Shown here: positions 56,156 through 64,000 of the stretch, in pieces
How positions within the stretch are numbered: position 1 is the first letter of the stretch
Layout of the letters: every line of letters starts with the position of its first letter
From: CAIQPV01 sp964480365
GTDB taxonomy: Bacteria; Pseudomonadota; Gammaproteobacteria; Burkholderiales; Gallionellaceae
Assembly: GCA_964480365.1 (NCBI GenBank)
Contig: CAYZPM010000014.1
Span: 17,278 to 81,277, forward strand
Direction: 5' to 3'
DNA: 64,000 nucleotides
Translations under genes and position numbers: made by a program
The notes under the pieces: model-generated
Told to the model about the DNA's origin: nothing
Database searches by the model: none
Seen by the model: the letters and a program-made list of their open reading frames with translations, nothing else

Positions 56156-56662
56156 ATGGCTATTAGCTCAATCACCTCTAGCAACAGCGTTCAGCTTGCT
56201 CAAGCTCGGCAAGCCCTTCAGGCACAACAGGCTCAGCAAGCTCAACTGACACAGCAAGACCAGCAGACGGTGCAGATAATACTGGCCCAGTTGTCTCAGG
56301 TTGAACAGCAAGCGCAGGCACAACAGGCTCAGCAAGCTCAACTGACACAGCAAGACCAACAGACGGTGCAGTCACTTGAGTCTCAGACAACACAGACCGC
56401 TCAGCCGACGCAGACCGCGCAGGCTGCGCAGACCGCACAGACAACCCAGCCCACACAGACAACACAATCACAGTTGGCTTCGCAAACAAAACTGGTTTTA
56501 CAGTCGCTGCAAGCACAACAGGATATTCAGCAAGCCCAGCTTGCTGGGCAAGAACAGCAGTCTGTGCAAAACCAACAAGCACAACTGGCTCTGCAAGCAC
56601 AACTGGGACAGCAGCCTCTGCAAGGGCAGACCGTTGGCTCTAACATTAACATTACAGCTTAA
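56156..56662 (+). CDS. Gln-rich protein with YjfB-like ends, first of tandem pair
   Basis: The 168 residues begin MAISSITSSNSVQLAQARQA and end TVGSNINITA. This recalls the short 'putative motility proteins' of the YjfB family, which start M-D-I/V-S-x-I-A-S and end LGxNINVTA. Between the ends lies a Gln/Ala/Thr tract with AQQAQQAQLTQQDQQTVQ present twice. The ribosome site is GGGGAGATATC. The family assignment rests on the ends only. Function unknown. Confidence 0.75.
   Translation: MAISSITSSNSVQLAQARQALQAQQAQQAQLTQQDQQTVQIILAQLSQVEQQAQAQQAQQAQLTQQDQQTVQSLESQTTQTAQPTQTAQAAQTAQTTQPTQTTQSQLASQTKLVLQSLQAQQDIQQAQLAGQEQQSVQNQQAQLALQAQLGQQPLQGQTVGSNINITA
56221..56371. repeat. 55-bp near-identical internal duplication
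   Basis: 56221-56275 and 56317-56371 match at 54 of 55 bases and encode the same Gln-rich 18-residue unit. The two copies lie 96 bases apart, a multiple of three, so the frame is kept. Confidence 0.9.
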
Positions 56663-56814
56663 GACGCAGGTTATTGGGATCGTTCAATATGGCGTTGCGG
56701 TTAATATTCGAGGGTATGAACCAAAGTTTCATTCGGCAATCTAATTTCGCATCATAACGCCTTTTCCACCACTATGAGAGTGTGCAGGGACGTTGTATAA
56801 AGAGGAGGTACATC

Positions 56815-56988
56815 ATGTCTATCACCGCAGTCACATCGGGCAGCAACGCAGCGCAACTGTTGCAGCAAGTTCAGCAATCCCCGCAACCAAAGCATGCTCA
56901 ACCAGCTCAGCAGCCTCAACAGCCCCCGCAAGTGCAACCCGCTCAGCCTGGGCAGACTATTGGCTCTAACATCAACGTTACAGCTTAA
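56815..56988 (+). CDS. Small Gln/Pro-rich protein with YjfB-like ends, second of pair
   Basis: The ATG at 56815 stands behind AGAGGAGG and gives 57 residues; an upstream ATG in frame at 56782 is less likely. It begins MSITAVTSGSNAAQLLQQVQ and ends QTIGSNINVTA, matching the ends of the protein at 56156. The middle is a short Gln-Pro stretch. Size and ends are closer to normal YjfB-like proteins than its neighbour, so the longer one looks like an expanded copy. Confidence 0.75.
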   Translation: MSITAVTSGSNAAQLLQQVQQSPQPKHAQPAQQPQQPPQVQPAQPGQTIGSNINVTA

Positions 56989-57198
56989 CTGCTCAGTTTA
57001 GTCGGTTAAATTGCAGCGCGATTAGGCTACTTGCTTAAAGAAACAGTCGGTTCGAAGGCTTCAATCAGCCCAGTTTCATTACGCGAAGCGACGCGGTTAA
57101 GTTCTCGGGTAACAGCGAAGCTGCTATAACACTCTGCGATCTCGTTGCCAGGCAGCGGAGAGACACGGCGGTTCTTTGCTCGTTAGCGATATTGGCGC

Positions 57199-59439
57199 TC
57201 AGTATTCCCGTAGCATCGTTATTTCGGTATCGGCTTGGCGCAAGCGGATGGCAAGTGTTCTGGCGAGGGCTGTAATCAGGTTAAAGGCCAGCTTTTTGTG
57301 CTCTTCGGAAAGCTTATAGAACGTTTCGCGGGTAAGAACGTATACCTCGGTATCGGTTAATGCAATGGCATCGTTGCCGTGGGTGCCACCATCGAGAAAT
57401 GCCAGGCTGCCGAAGAAGTCGCCCCGGCCAAAACTCGCGATGTGCCGTGACCTGCCCGCACCGAGCGGGGCGAAGATGCGTACCGCGCCACGGCGTATCC
57501 AGAAAATCTCCTTGCCCTCCTCCCCAAGTGCGTAAACCGTCTCACCGGCTTTGTAGTAACGCTGTGCCATCTGCGCTTCCAACTCTTTTATAGTCTCGTC
57601 TCGGTGGTGACTGAATAGATCCATCTCATGCAGTTGCGCGGGCGTTTCGACTTGCAGCACAGATTCGCGTTCGCCGAGGATACGGTCTTCGACCCATTCG
57701 ATGGCGTTGTCCAGTTCAGGGAAGATGCGCACGGTTTCATCGTCAGCTTGCACGATTTCCATCTGTTCGAGAAATTCACGAAGATTACGGCCATTCGGCA
57801 GAACTTCCCGGACACCGCTCAGTAGCAGCATCGCTCCCCGCTCCTGCAAGGCATCGCGCACGTTGAGCAGCAAGTGCGCGGCTGTTACATCAACGGACTG
57901 CACGCGCTTCAAATCGAGAATGATGTAGTTGCGCGTGCTGAGTTCATGTTCGATGTCAGTGTAGAGCTGTTGCGTAGTACCGAAAAACAAGCTGCCCTGA
58001 AGCTCGAAAACTACGGCCTGATCGCCCTTCTGCTCGATAATACGCATTTCAGCTTCGGGGCGATGCCAGGTTGACGACATCTGGTTTACATAGACTTTGT
58101 GCCGCACGACAGAGCCGCCGATTTGCTCGCGCAGGAAAAGAAAAATTGCCATGGCGATACCCGTCGCCGATGCGGCGATAAGCCCCACCGTCAGCGCCAC
58201 GATTACCACGGCAACGACCACTGCAAAATCGAATACCGTCGCCCGCGATTCGATGAAGTGCAGAGGTTCCCTGTCTATCATGCGGAAACCGATGACGATC
58301 AGGATACCGGCCAGTGCGGCGACCGGAATCCAGGCGATGAAGGAACTGAGAATCAGCGCGGCAACGAGGGAAAACAATCCTTCCAGTACGCCGGAAGCGC
58401 GTGTCTTCGCCCCGCTGTTGATGTTAACCATGGTGGCGCCCATCGTCCCCGATCCGGGCATGCCGCCGACAACGGCTGAGGCCATGTTGGCGGCCCCCTG
58501 AGCAACCAGTTCACGGTTGGAGTCGTGACGGCTGCGCGTCAGTTGATCCACGACGACGCAGGTCTTCAGCGTATCAATTGAAAGCAGGGCGGCAAGCGTC
58601 AACGCGCTGCCGAACAGGCTGGCGACCTGAGCGAGGTTAAGTGCGCCAAGCTCATGCAAACGTCCGCTGATCGAAGCAAGATAACCTCCCGGTGCAACGC
58701 CAAGGGCGCCAACAACCAGCGGATTGTTCGTCACTATCAAGAGTGCGGCATCCTGCGAAGCAAGCGCAAAATAAGTTGCAATCCCGGCCAGTATGCCCAG
58801 AATGGTTCCGGGTATCTTTTGTGTGATTCTGGGAGAAATGACGGCCACTACTACCGTCGCAAACCCGACAGAGAGGCCGCGCCAGTCCCAGAGCCACGGC
58901 GAGAGCAACGCATCAAGGAAGCCCGTGCCGCTTGGTGCGCCGACGAATTTTGGAATCTGGCTGCCTATGATGATAATTCCTACCCCGGAGAGATAGCCGC
59001 TCACCACCGGATAGGGAACATATTTAATGAGCCGCCCTACACCGACAAAACCGAGCAACATCTGCACGCTCCCCGCGAGGACGCCGAGCATAATCAGCAG
59101 TAACACTATCGTGCCCGGCGCGATGCCCTGCCTCACCAGCTCGATGGCAAAAGCCGACAATACAGCAGCAGCCGGGGCGCACGGCGCACTGATTAGCCTG
59201 TCCGTGCCGCCCATCGTCCCCGCCACCAGGCCGATGACCGTGGCGCCGATGATGCCAGCCAGCGCGCCCATTGCGGCGTAGCTCGGGCTGATGGCTGCAT
59301 AAACTGTCACGCCGAAAGCAATCGCCGTCGGCAGCGCCACCAACATGGACGCCAAGCCGCCCCATAAATCTCCGGGAGACTGGTTCGGCCCAAGCAACAT
59401 CTTGAAATTCGTTTTATGTTCTTTCTGCTTCACCATCAA
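57199..59439 (-). CDS. SulP family anion transporter with STAS and cyclic nucleotide-binding domains
   Basis: The 746 residues have about ten to twelve hydrophobic helices (VALPTAIAFGVTVYAAISPS, GLISAPCAP in sense of LISAPCAPAAAVL), then a STAS domain (VFELQGSLFFGTTQQLYTDI, LDLKRVQSVDVTAAHLL) and a C-terminal cNMP-binding domain (YKAGETVYALGEEGKEIFWI, GDFFGSLAFLDGG). It probably carries sulfate or bicarbonate, gated by a nucleotide. A radical SAM gene lies 17 bases upstream on the same strand. Confidence 0.93.
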   Translation of the reverse strand: MMVKQKEHKTNFKMLLGPNQSPGDLWGGLASMLVALPTAIAFGVTVYAAISPSYAAMGALAGIIGATVIGLVAGTMGGTDRLISAPCAPAAAVLSAFAIELVRQGIAPGTIVLLLIMLGVLAGSVQMLLGFVGVGRLIKYVPYPVVSGYLSGVGIIIIGSQIPKFVGAPSGTGFLDALLSPWLWDWRGLSVGFATVVVAVISPRITQKIPGTILGILAGIATYFALASQDAALLIVTNNPLVVGALGVAPGGYLASISGRLHELGALNLAQVASLFGSALTLAALLSIDTLKTCVVVDQLTRSRHDSNRELVAQGAANMASAVVGGMPGSGTMGATMVNINSGAKTRASGVLEGLFSLVAALILSSFIAWIPVAALAGILIVIGFRMIDREPLHFIESRATVFDFAVVVAVVIVALTVGLIAASATGIAMAIFLFLREQIGGSVVRHKVYVNQMSSTWHRPEAEMRIIEQKGDQAVVFELQGSLFFGTTQQLYTDIEHELSTRNYIILDLKRVQSVDVTAAHLLLNVRDALQERGAMLLLSGVREVLPNGRNLREFLEQMEIVQADDETVRIFPELDNAIEWVEDRILGERESVLQVETPAQLHEMDLFSHHRDETIKELEAQMAQRYYKAGETVYALGEEGKEIFWIRRGAVRIFAPLGAGRSRHIASFGRGDFFGSLAFLDGGTHGNDAIALTDTEVYVLTRETFYKLSEEHKKLAFNLITALARTLAIRLRQADTEITMLREY

Positions 59440-59456
59440 TCCACCTCAAGAGCACA

Positions 59457-60314
59457 TTATGAGCTGACTTTAACTACCACCCCCAACGCCCGGATACGTG
59501 CCGCAAACACTTCCATTCGCTGCATTGTCAGTGCAGTCAAGCGTGGTGCTTCCGGTTGCAGAGATGGCCGCGCCAGACTGTAAAGCAACACACCCTGCGG
59601 CTTGATGCCATCGCGCAGGAGGCTGGTTAAAAATTCCAGATAGTCGGTTTCATCCTGTGCGCTTGGCGCTACGCCATCCAATTCAAACCAGCAGGTTTGC
59701 AACCAGGTTGAACAAAGAGCGATGGCAGTGGCGAGGTTTTCACGCACTTTACCGATACCGATATGCGTGTCATTGACGCGCTGCATTCCGGCTTCGCTGG
59801 CGCGATCGAGTTTGAACCAGACTTCGCCATTGAGTAGCGCCATCCGGCGTAGACCTTGCTGAACATTTTCGCGGTAGATCAAACTGCCGTTGCTAATTAA
59901 AACCAGCTTGATGTCGGCGGGCAGCGCCAATTCTTGCTTGAGTTTGGCAATGATTTCGATGACTTGCGCGAACTCTTCCGCGCTGGTCGGTTCTCCATTC
60001 CCGGAGAGAGCGATGTCGTTGATGCGGCGCGCGCCCTCCGGCACGCGGCGCTGCATGAAGTCGCCGTGCAACAGTTCTTGCAGGAAGCCGCGCAGTTCGT
60101 GTTCCAGCAGCGCGAGATCAACCGGAGGTGCCGCGCCGCGCGTGAGGTTGGGTACCTGACAATAGATGCAGCGCCAGTTGCAAGCGCTGTTGGTATTGAG
60201 GTTGATGCCGACCGAGACACCGCCCGCGCGGCGCGACACCACCGGATAGACATAGCGCAATCCGGCGCTGTCGCGGTTGTGGTCGGTTATATTGAGATCA
60301 GATTCATTAGCCAC
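59457..60314 (-). CDS. Radical SAM protein
   Basis: The 285 residues contain SACNWRCIYCQVP, the C-x3-C-x2-C cluster motif for SAM cleavage, and the GNGEPTSAEEF and VLISNGSL strands. The N-terminal ITDHNRDSAGLRYVYPVVSR and GGVSVGINLNTN are typical of a conserved, uncharacterised proteobacterial family. Substrate unknown. The only start in frame is the GTG at 60314. It comes from the CCACGGATT word of repeat family A, so the repeat appears to have supplied the start. Confidence 0.88.
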   Translation of the reverse strand: MANESDLNITDHNRDSAGLRYVYPVVSRRAGGVSVGINLNTNSACNWRCIYCQVPNLTRGAAPPVDLALLEHELRGFLQELLHGDFMQRRVPEGARRINDIALSGNGEPTSAEEFAQVIEIIAKLKQELALPADIKLVLISNGSLIYRENVQQGLRRMALLNGEVWFKLDRASEAGMQRVNDTHIGIGKVRENLATAIALCSTWLQTCWFELDGVAPSAQDETDYLEFLTSLLRDGIKPQGVLLYSLARPSLQPEAPRLTALTMQRMEVFAARIRALGVVVKVSS

Positions 60315-60549
60315 GGATTAAAACCGATTCAAGCAGTTGCTTGATGTTGCTCATAAGGTATCCTTTTGCTCTGTGTTTTTCATTTAGCAAAGCTATTGCG
60401 AGGCAACCCCCTAGTCCAAATATGTCGCTACAATGCAGTCGCTCACCAAGTGGCACTATCGATCCATAACCATCAGTTGCATCAAAATAACAAGCACTCA
60501 ACGTCACGTTTAGATTCTGAACGCTGATTCGAACAAAAGTTAGAGACAT
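60307..60549 (-). CDS. Possible small gene coupled to the FRG gene, 80 residues
   Basis: The ATG at 60549 overlaps the end of the FRG gene by ten bases, a coupled arrangement, and the frame runs to 60307 overlapping the radical SAM start. The product (MSLTFVRISVQNLNVTLSAC onwards) has no recognised motif. Its last residues are written by the family A repeat. It may equally be non-coding. Confidence 0.4.
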   Translation of the reverse strand: MSLTFVRISVQNLNVTLSACYFDATDGYGSIVPLGERLHCSDIFGLGGCLAIALLNEKHRAKGYLMSNIKQLLESVLIRG

Positions 60550-61364
60550 TTCAAAAATATCTTTCGCAACGCTAGTGTCTCCAACAGGCTCTCCTCGGAG
60601 CCAAATAGAGATAACGCATTGATGTTGTACTGATCCAGTTTGGCTAATACTTTGTATCTTTCGCAACGGGGTATATTGAATTTCCAGAGTTCGTCTTGAC
60701 CGTCGATGTTTTCTGCAAAAGCGTCCTCGTGGGGCGCGTAGTGATATTTGCCATCGCGCTGTATCGTGCAGATGGTGTACTGGCTCTGTTGGTGAAAGTG
60801 TCGTCGATGACTGCGTACATTTGGGCCAAGTCCTGTAATCCCAGCATTATTAAGCGAACCTGATTTGATACCCGTTGCCCATTCACGATAAACATAGATG
60901 GAGACATTTGAGGCATCAGACCAAATATCGCGAAACGCAAAGTACGCGGCTACATAAGGCGATGCAGTCCAATCAAGCAAAGGTGAGGGAAAGCCATGGT
61001 GTCGGAGATACACAAAATATTCATAAGCTAGAAAATTGCCTTCGGCAAAGAAGAACCCAGGTTCATCAATACGTTGTGCGAATTCTTCAACAGAGGGGAT
61101 CGGCCAGGCGCTTTCATTGAAAGTCTCAACCTGTGCCTTGGTGTTATGCACAACTCTGTAGTAGTCCACCATTCCGAGCGGACATTTCGGATAGCGTTCA
61201 AGCGTCGTAATCAGCTTCCACTCACTATTGGCTTGACCCCTGAAGAGATAATCTGAAACATAGGTACCAGTGCTGAGCTTGCGCTTTGCGTGCTCGTCCA
61301 TGAGTTGTGCTACTTGGTACTCAAATTCTTCCCAGTGCGAGAGGTTGATCGTTTTCATTTTCAT
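60540..61364 (-). CDS. FRG domain-containing protein
   Basis: The ATG at 61364 (or 61358) gives 274 residues; the open frame beyond is made of repeat sequence and is not counted. The FRG signature is YLFRGQANSEWKLITTLER at about residues 38-56, with later HHGFPSPLLDWTASPYVAAY and FAFRD, the family's conserved LLDWT-x-x-x-x-A block. Function is unknown; such genes are patchy in bacteria and often in accessory regions. AT-rich codon use, and repeats on both sides, point to acquisition. Confidence 0.88.
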   Translation of the reverse strand: MKMKTINLSHWEEFEYQVAQLMDEHAKRKLSTGTYVSDYLFRGQANSEWKLITTLERYPKCPLGMVDYYRVVHNTKAQVETFNESAWPIPSVEEFAQRIDEPGFFFAEGNFLAYEYFVYLRHHGFPSPLLDWTASPYVAAYFAFRDIWSDASNVSIYVYREWATGIKSGSLNNAGITGLGPNVRSHRRHFHQQSQYTICTIQRDGKYHYAPHEDAFAENIDGQDELWKFNIPRCERYKVLAKLDQYNINALSLFGSEESLLETLALRKIFLKCL

Positions 61365-61393
61365 GCAAGAGTTACTATCAGTTATTGCAGCCA

Positions 61394-61466
61394 GGTAGGG
61401 CGAGCAGGGTTTTATTGCCCACGCTGTTTTAAATCCGCGTGGGCACAATGACGTGCCCACCCTACC
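61394..61466. repeat. Palindromic repeat family E between nlpD and FRG genes
   Basis: GGTAGGGCGAGCAGGG begins and GTGCCCACCCTACC ends the unit, with TGCCCACGC and GCGTGGGCA as inner inverted arms. The GTGGGCA and CCACCCTAC words are shared with the repeat at 38596-38645. Confidence 0.7.
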
Positions 61467-61477
61467 AAGCTGAAGCG

Positions 61478-62419
61478 TCAAGACTTCACGAGCGGCAAGA
61501 ACTTGGCCGGGTCAACCGGTTTGCCGAATTTGCGGATTTCGAAGTGCAGTTTGACTTGGTCGGAATCGGTACTACCCATCTCGGCGATCTTCTGCCCCTT
61601 GGTAACGACCTGCCCTTCTTTCACCAGCACCTGATCGTTGTGCGCGTAGGCGCTGAGGTAAGTGTTATTGTGTTTGATGATGACCAGTTTGCCGTAGCCG
61701 CGCAAGCCGCTGCCGCTGTACACCACCTTGCCTGCGGCGCTCGCCACCACGGCTTGTCCGAGTTTGCCCGAAATATCCACGCCCTTGCGGTTGGCGCTCT
61801 CGGAAAATTCGCCGATCACTTTTCCGTTGGTCGGCATGCCCCACTCCAGCGCGTCATCGGCCACGGCACTGTCGGTTGCGGCTTCCGGTTTAGGTTCCGC
61901 TTTGGGTTCCACTTTAGCCACTGCAACCGGTTCGGGTTTATGCGGAATCTCCTGCATTTTCTGGATCTCGGCCACGGCCTGCTCGGAATAAGGCAACTTG
62001 ACGACTTTGGGCTGATCCTTGACGGGAATTTCCTGCGGTTTGCTTTCCACTACTTTGGGTTTAACCGCCACCGCTCCAATCGGGAACAGGCGGATTTCCT
62101 GCCCCACCTGAATTACGTCGGGATTCTGGATGTTATTGATCTCTGCAATTTCGTGATAGCCGAGGCCGTGGTTGAAGGCGATGCTATACAGTGTATCCCC
62201 CTTCTGCACCACGTAAGTCTGCGGACGCCAGTCTTTTTCAGGTTGCACGGATTTATTGGCATGAGTAACAGGCGTTGCGGTATCGGCAACCGACACAGCC
62301 GGTTTTTTCCCGGCAACGCCCTCTTCCGACACCGGCGCATGGCCGCCGCTCGATGCACAGCCTGCCAGCGCGACAGCGGCAAATATTGCACCCAGCCAAT
62401 TAAAAACGCGAGTTGTCAT
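61478..62419 (-). CDS. nlpD: NlpD-like lipoprotein, LysM plus degenerate LytM domain
   Basis: The 313 residues start with a lipoprotein signal ending LAGC (Cys at about 21). A LysM domain follows (TYVVQKGDTLYSIAFNHGLG), then a Lys/Pro/Glu/Val-rich linker. The C-terminal LytM/M23 domain has lost ligands: NRKGVDIS lacks the first His, and the HxH is VKLHFEIR. As in E. coli NlpD, it should activate an amidase rather than cut peptidoglycan. Its start overlaps the pcm stop by four bases. Confidence 0.93.
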   Translation of the reverse strand: MTTRVFNWLGAIFAAVALAGCASSGGHAPVSEEGVAGKKPAVSVADTATPVTHANKSVQPEKDWRPQTYVVQKGDTLYSIAFNHGLGYHEIAEINNIQNPDVIQVGQEIRLFPIGAVAVKPKVVESKPQEIPVKDQPKVVKLPYSEQAVAEIQKMQEIPHKPEPVAVAKVEPKAEPKPEAATDSAVADDALEWGMPTNGKVIGEFSESANRKGVDISGKLGQAVVASAAGKVVYSGSGLRGYGKLVIIKHNNTYLSAYAHNDQVLVKEGQVVTKGQKIAEMGSTDSDQVKLHFEIRKFGKPVDPAKFLPLVKS

Positions 62420-63072
62420 GCTTTTCCCATTAATAGTGGCACGAACCTGACCGCATCGAGGCGCGTTTCGCGGTAGCCCTGCTCATCGCGCTCAATCAGG
62501 TGCAGATACTGCTCCTGTGCGCCCAATGGCAACACCATTCTACCACCCACGGCAAGTTGCTCCAGCAGCGCTCTTGGAACATGGGTCGCGGCGGCGGCCA
62601 TGATGATGCCATCAAACGGCGCAACCTCCGGTAAACCCATGTTGCCGTCCGCATAGCGTAGCGTTACGTTGCACACCTGCAATTCCTTCAGGTAACCCGT
62701 TGCGCGTTCAAACAGCGGCTGTAGGCGCTCCACCGAATACACTTCTTTTGCCACTTCTGCCAGCACCGCCGCCTGATAGCCGCAGCCGGTGCCGATTTCC
62801 AGCACGCGGTTGAGTTGCCTGCCGTTGCGCAGAATTTCGACCATGCGCGCCACGATGTAAGGCTGCGAGATGGTCTGGCCGAAGCCCAGCGGCAACGACA
62901 CGTCGTCATAGGCACGGCTGGCCAGCGCCTCATCCACAAAGACATGACGCGGCACCGCGTTCATCGCGGCCAGCACCACCTCATCCTGTATGCCTTCCGC
63001 ACGCAGCCGCTCGATCAGGCGGTTACGCGTGCGCTGCGAAGTCATGCCGATACCGCTATGCTTCATATTCAT
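62416..63072 (-). CDS. pcm: Protein-L-isoaspartate O-methyltransferase
   Basis: The 218 residues have the N-terminal VPRHVFVDEAL, the SAM-binding VLEIGTGCGYQAAVLAEVAK, the QTISQPYIVARMVE block and GRMVLPLGA. It methylates damaged aspartyl residues to start their repair. It overlaps surE and nlpD by four bases at each end: the classic surE-pcm-nlpD order, normally followed by rpoS. Confidence 0.96.
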   Translation of the reverse strand: MNMKHSGIGMTSQRTRNRLIERLRAEGIQDEVVLAAMNAVPRHVFVDEALASRAYDDVSLPLGFGQTISQPYIVARMVEILRNGRQLNRVLEIGTGCGYQAAVLAEVAKEVYSVERLQPLFERATGYLKELQVCNVTLRYADGNMGLPEVAPFDGIIMAAAATHVPRALLEQLAVGGRMVLPLGAQEQYLHLIERDEQGYRETRLDAVRFVPLLMGKA

Positions 63073-63818
63073 GCAGCACCACCCAGCCAGCCGCGCACTG
63101 CGTCGAGTTGGCTATATTGCGTCAGGTCTATCTGCAACGGCGTGACCGACACGCGTTGATGGGCTATCGCGTGAAAGTCCGAGCCTTCGCCCGCATCTTG
63201 AGCCTTGCCCGCCGCACCGACCCAGTACACGGTTTCGCCCTGCGGGTTGAGCGCTTTCACCACCGGTTCGGCCTTGTGGCGCTTGCCCAGGCGGGTGACT
63301 TCCATGCCTTGCAATTGTTCATAGGGAATGTCCGGCACGTTGACGTTCAGCAACCAGGGATGCGTGTGGGTATTCTTTTCAAAACGCCGCACCAAGTCCG
63401 CCGCCACGTGTGCTGCCGTGGCGTAATGCGCCAACTCCTTGCCCGCCAACGATACGGCGATGGACGGGATGCCCAATAAAAATCCTTCGGTGGCAGCCGC
63501 TACCGTGCCGGAATAAATCGTGTCGTCACCCATGTTGGCGCCGGAGTTGATACCGGAAATCACCATGTCTGGCTGGGTATCCAGCATTCCGGTAACAGCA
63601 AGATGCACGCAGTCGGTCGGCGTGCCATTGACATAATAAAATCCATTGGCGGCACGACGCAGATTGAGCGGACGATCCAGCGTCAGGGAATTGCTCGCAC
63701 CGCTACGGTCGCGCTCCGGCGCCACCACCACGACATCAGCAATGGCGGAAATAGCTTCCGCAAGACAGGCCAGGCCGGGAGAAAAATAACCATCGTCGTT
63801 GCTGAGCAGAATACGCAT
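63069..63818 (-). CDS. surE: 5'/3'-nucleotidase SurE
   Basis: The ATG at 63818 (MRILLSNDDGYFSPGLACLA) gives 249 residues. Metal-site residues are in SNDDG, APERDRSGASNSLTLD and ISGINSGANMGDDTIYSGTV, all standard. It dephosphorylates nucleoside monophosphates and short polyphosphates. It is the first gene of the run surE-pcm-nlpD; a 180-base leader follows to the window edge. Confidence 0.96.
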   Translation of the reverse strand: MRILLSNDDGYFSPGLACLAEAISAIADVVVVAPERDRSGASNSLTLDRPLNLRRAANGFYYVNGTPTDCVHLAVTGMLDTQPDMVISGINSGANMGDDTIYSGTVAAATEGFLLGIPSIAVSLAGKELAHYATAAHVAADLVRRFEKNTHTHPWLLNVNVPDIPYEQLQGMEVTRLGKRHKAEPVVKALNPQGETVYWVGAAGKAQDAGEGSDFHAIAHQRVSVTPLQIDLTQYSQLDAVRGWLGGAA

Positions 63819-63980
63819 TAGGCCGGATAAGTTTGGGTAGTTAATCGGGTCGGCTGAATGGAGAACCCCCAACACCCGACCAAGTAAAAACAAAGCGCCT
63901 GAATTATAGGGGGTGTTTCAATTGCGGACAATGATATGCGGAATAAACCCAGATTGTCCATTAGAGAAATTTAGGGAACA

Positions 63981-64000
63981 ATGAGCGGAACGTATTTCAG
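63981..64000 (+). CDS. Possible start of a further gene, cut by window edge
   Basis: ATG at 63981 follows TTAGGGAACA; only six codons (MSGTYF) are visible. Upstream, TTGCGGACAATGATATGCGG and AGATTGTCCATT contain inverted GGACAAT and ATTGTCC. Such multiple words recall the end of an IS21-type element. Neither can be settled from what is in view. Confidence 0.3.

Noticed and set aside
63905..64000. Left end of an IS21-type insertion sequence
   Set aside because: The inverted words around 63927-63960 are suggestive, but only six codons of any following gene are visible, so it is listed only as a possible partial gene.

Overview
The window reads as one contiguous chromosomal stretch of a betaproteobacterium. 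The evidence is the gene set and gene order: isc cluster with cysE and trmJ, sdhCDAB-sdhE-gltA-odhA-odhB-lpd, surE-pcm-nlpD, and zapE beside sdh. Protein style and the families of dispersed palindromic repeats suggest the Nitrosomonadales, probably a Gallionellaceae-type organism. That placement is inference from recollection of such genomes, not a database result.

Layout. 1-2942: Fe-S cluster operon iscR-iscS-iscU-iscA-hscB (minus strand, hscB cut by the window edge), with a promoter and IscR-like operator overlapping the end of cysE. 2931-8057: cysE, trmJ, suhB, and a mutS that carries two palindromic repeats in frame. 8083-11225: accessory genes (an unknown protein, a phage-type HTH protein, a lone DUF433 antitoxin-like protein, a glycosyltransferase-like protein) and repeats. 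11280-15832: slyD-like, bcp, roxA, an unknown, a histone-deacetylase-family enzyme and an esterase. 16040-21143: a compact minus-strand run (cytochrome b561, two YceI proteins, extradiol dioxygenase, pirin, flavodoxin) divergent from a LysR regulator, which looks like a redox/quinone stress unit. 21337-25487: CDGSH protein, PatZ-like acyltransferase, RIO-type kinase.

25684-28956: an intact tRNA-Leu(UAG) and, 3.1 kb away, a copy of its 3' half (50 of 51 bases identical). They bracket fpr, tpm and a small unknown gene. This is the geometry of a small island at a tRNA 3' end, but no integrase is left. 29084-42444: an almost complete TCA segment on the minus strand plus acuI-like and zapE. 42757-48933: a CRP/FNR-type site in front of a DUF2892 gene, then histidine kinase, response regulator, a REC-GGDEF-degenerate-EAL protein and copA.

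49108-57000 is the strangest part. It holds a secreted protein with a duplicated Cys motif, a SUMF1-domain protein without the formylglycine-forming cysteines, a 543-residue protein with a long (Thr-Ala-Ala)n tract on 9-bp DNA repeats, maeB, two small unknowns, and two tandem Gln-rich proteins sharing N- and C-terminal signatures and a duplicated leader. 57199-63818: SulP transporter with STAS and cyclic-nucleotide domains, a radical SAM protein, an FRG-domain protein, nlpD, pcm and surE. Short palindromic repeats of several families recur throughout and in several places have become part of coding sequence.
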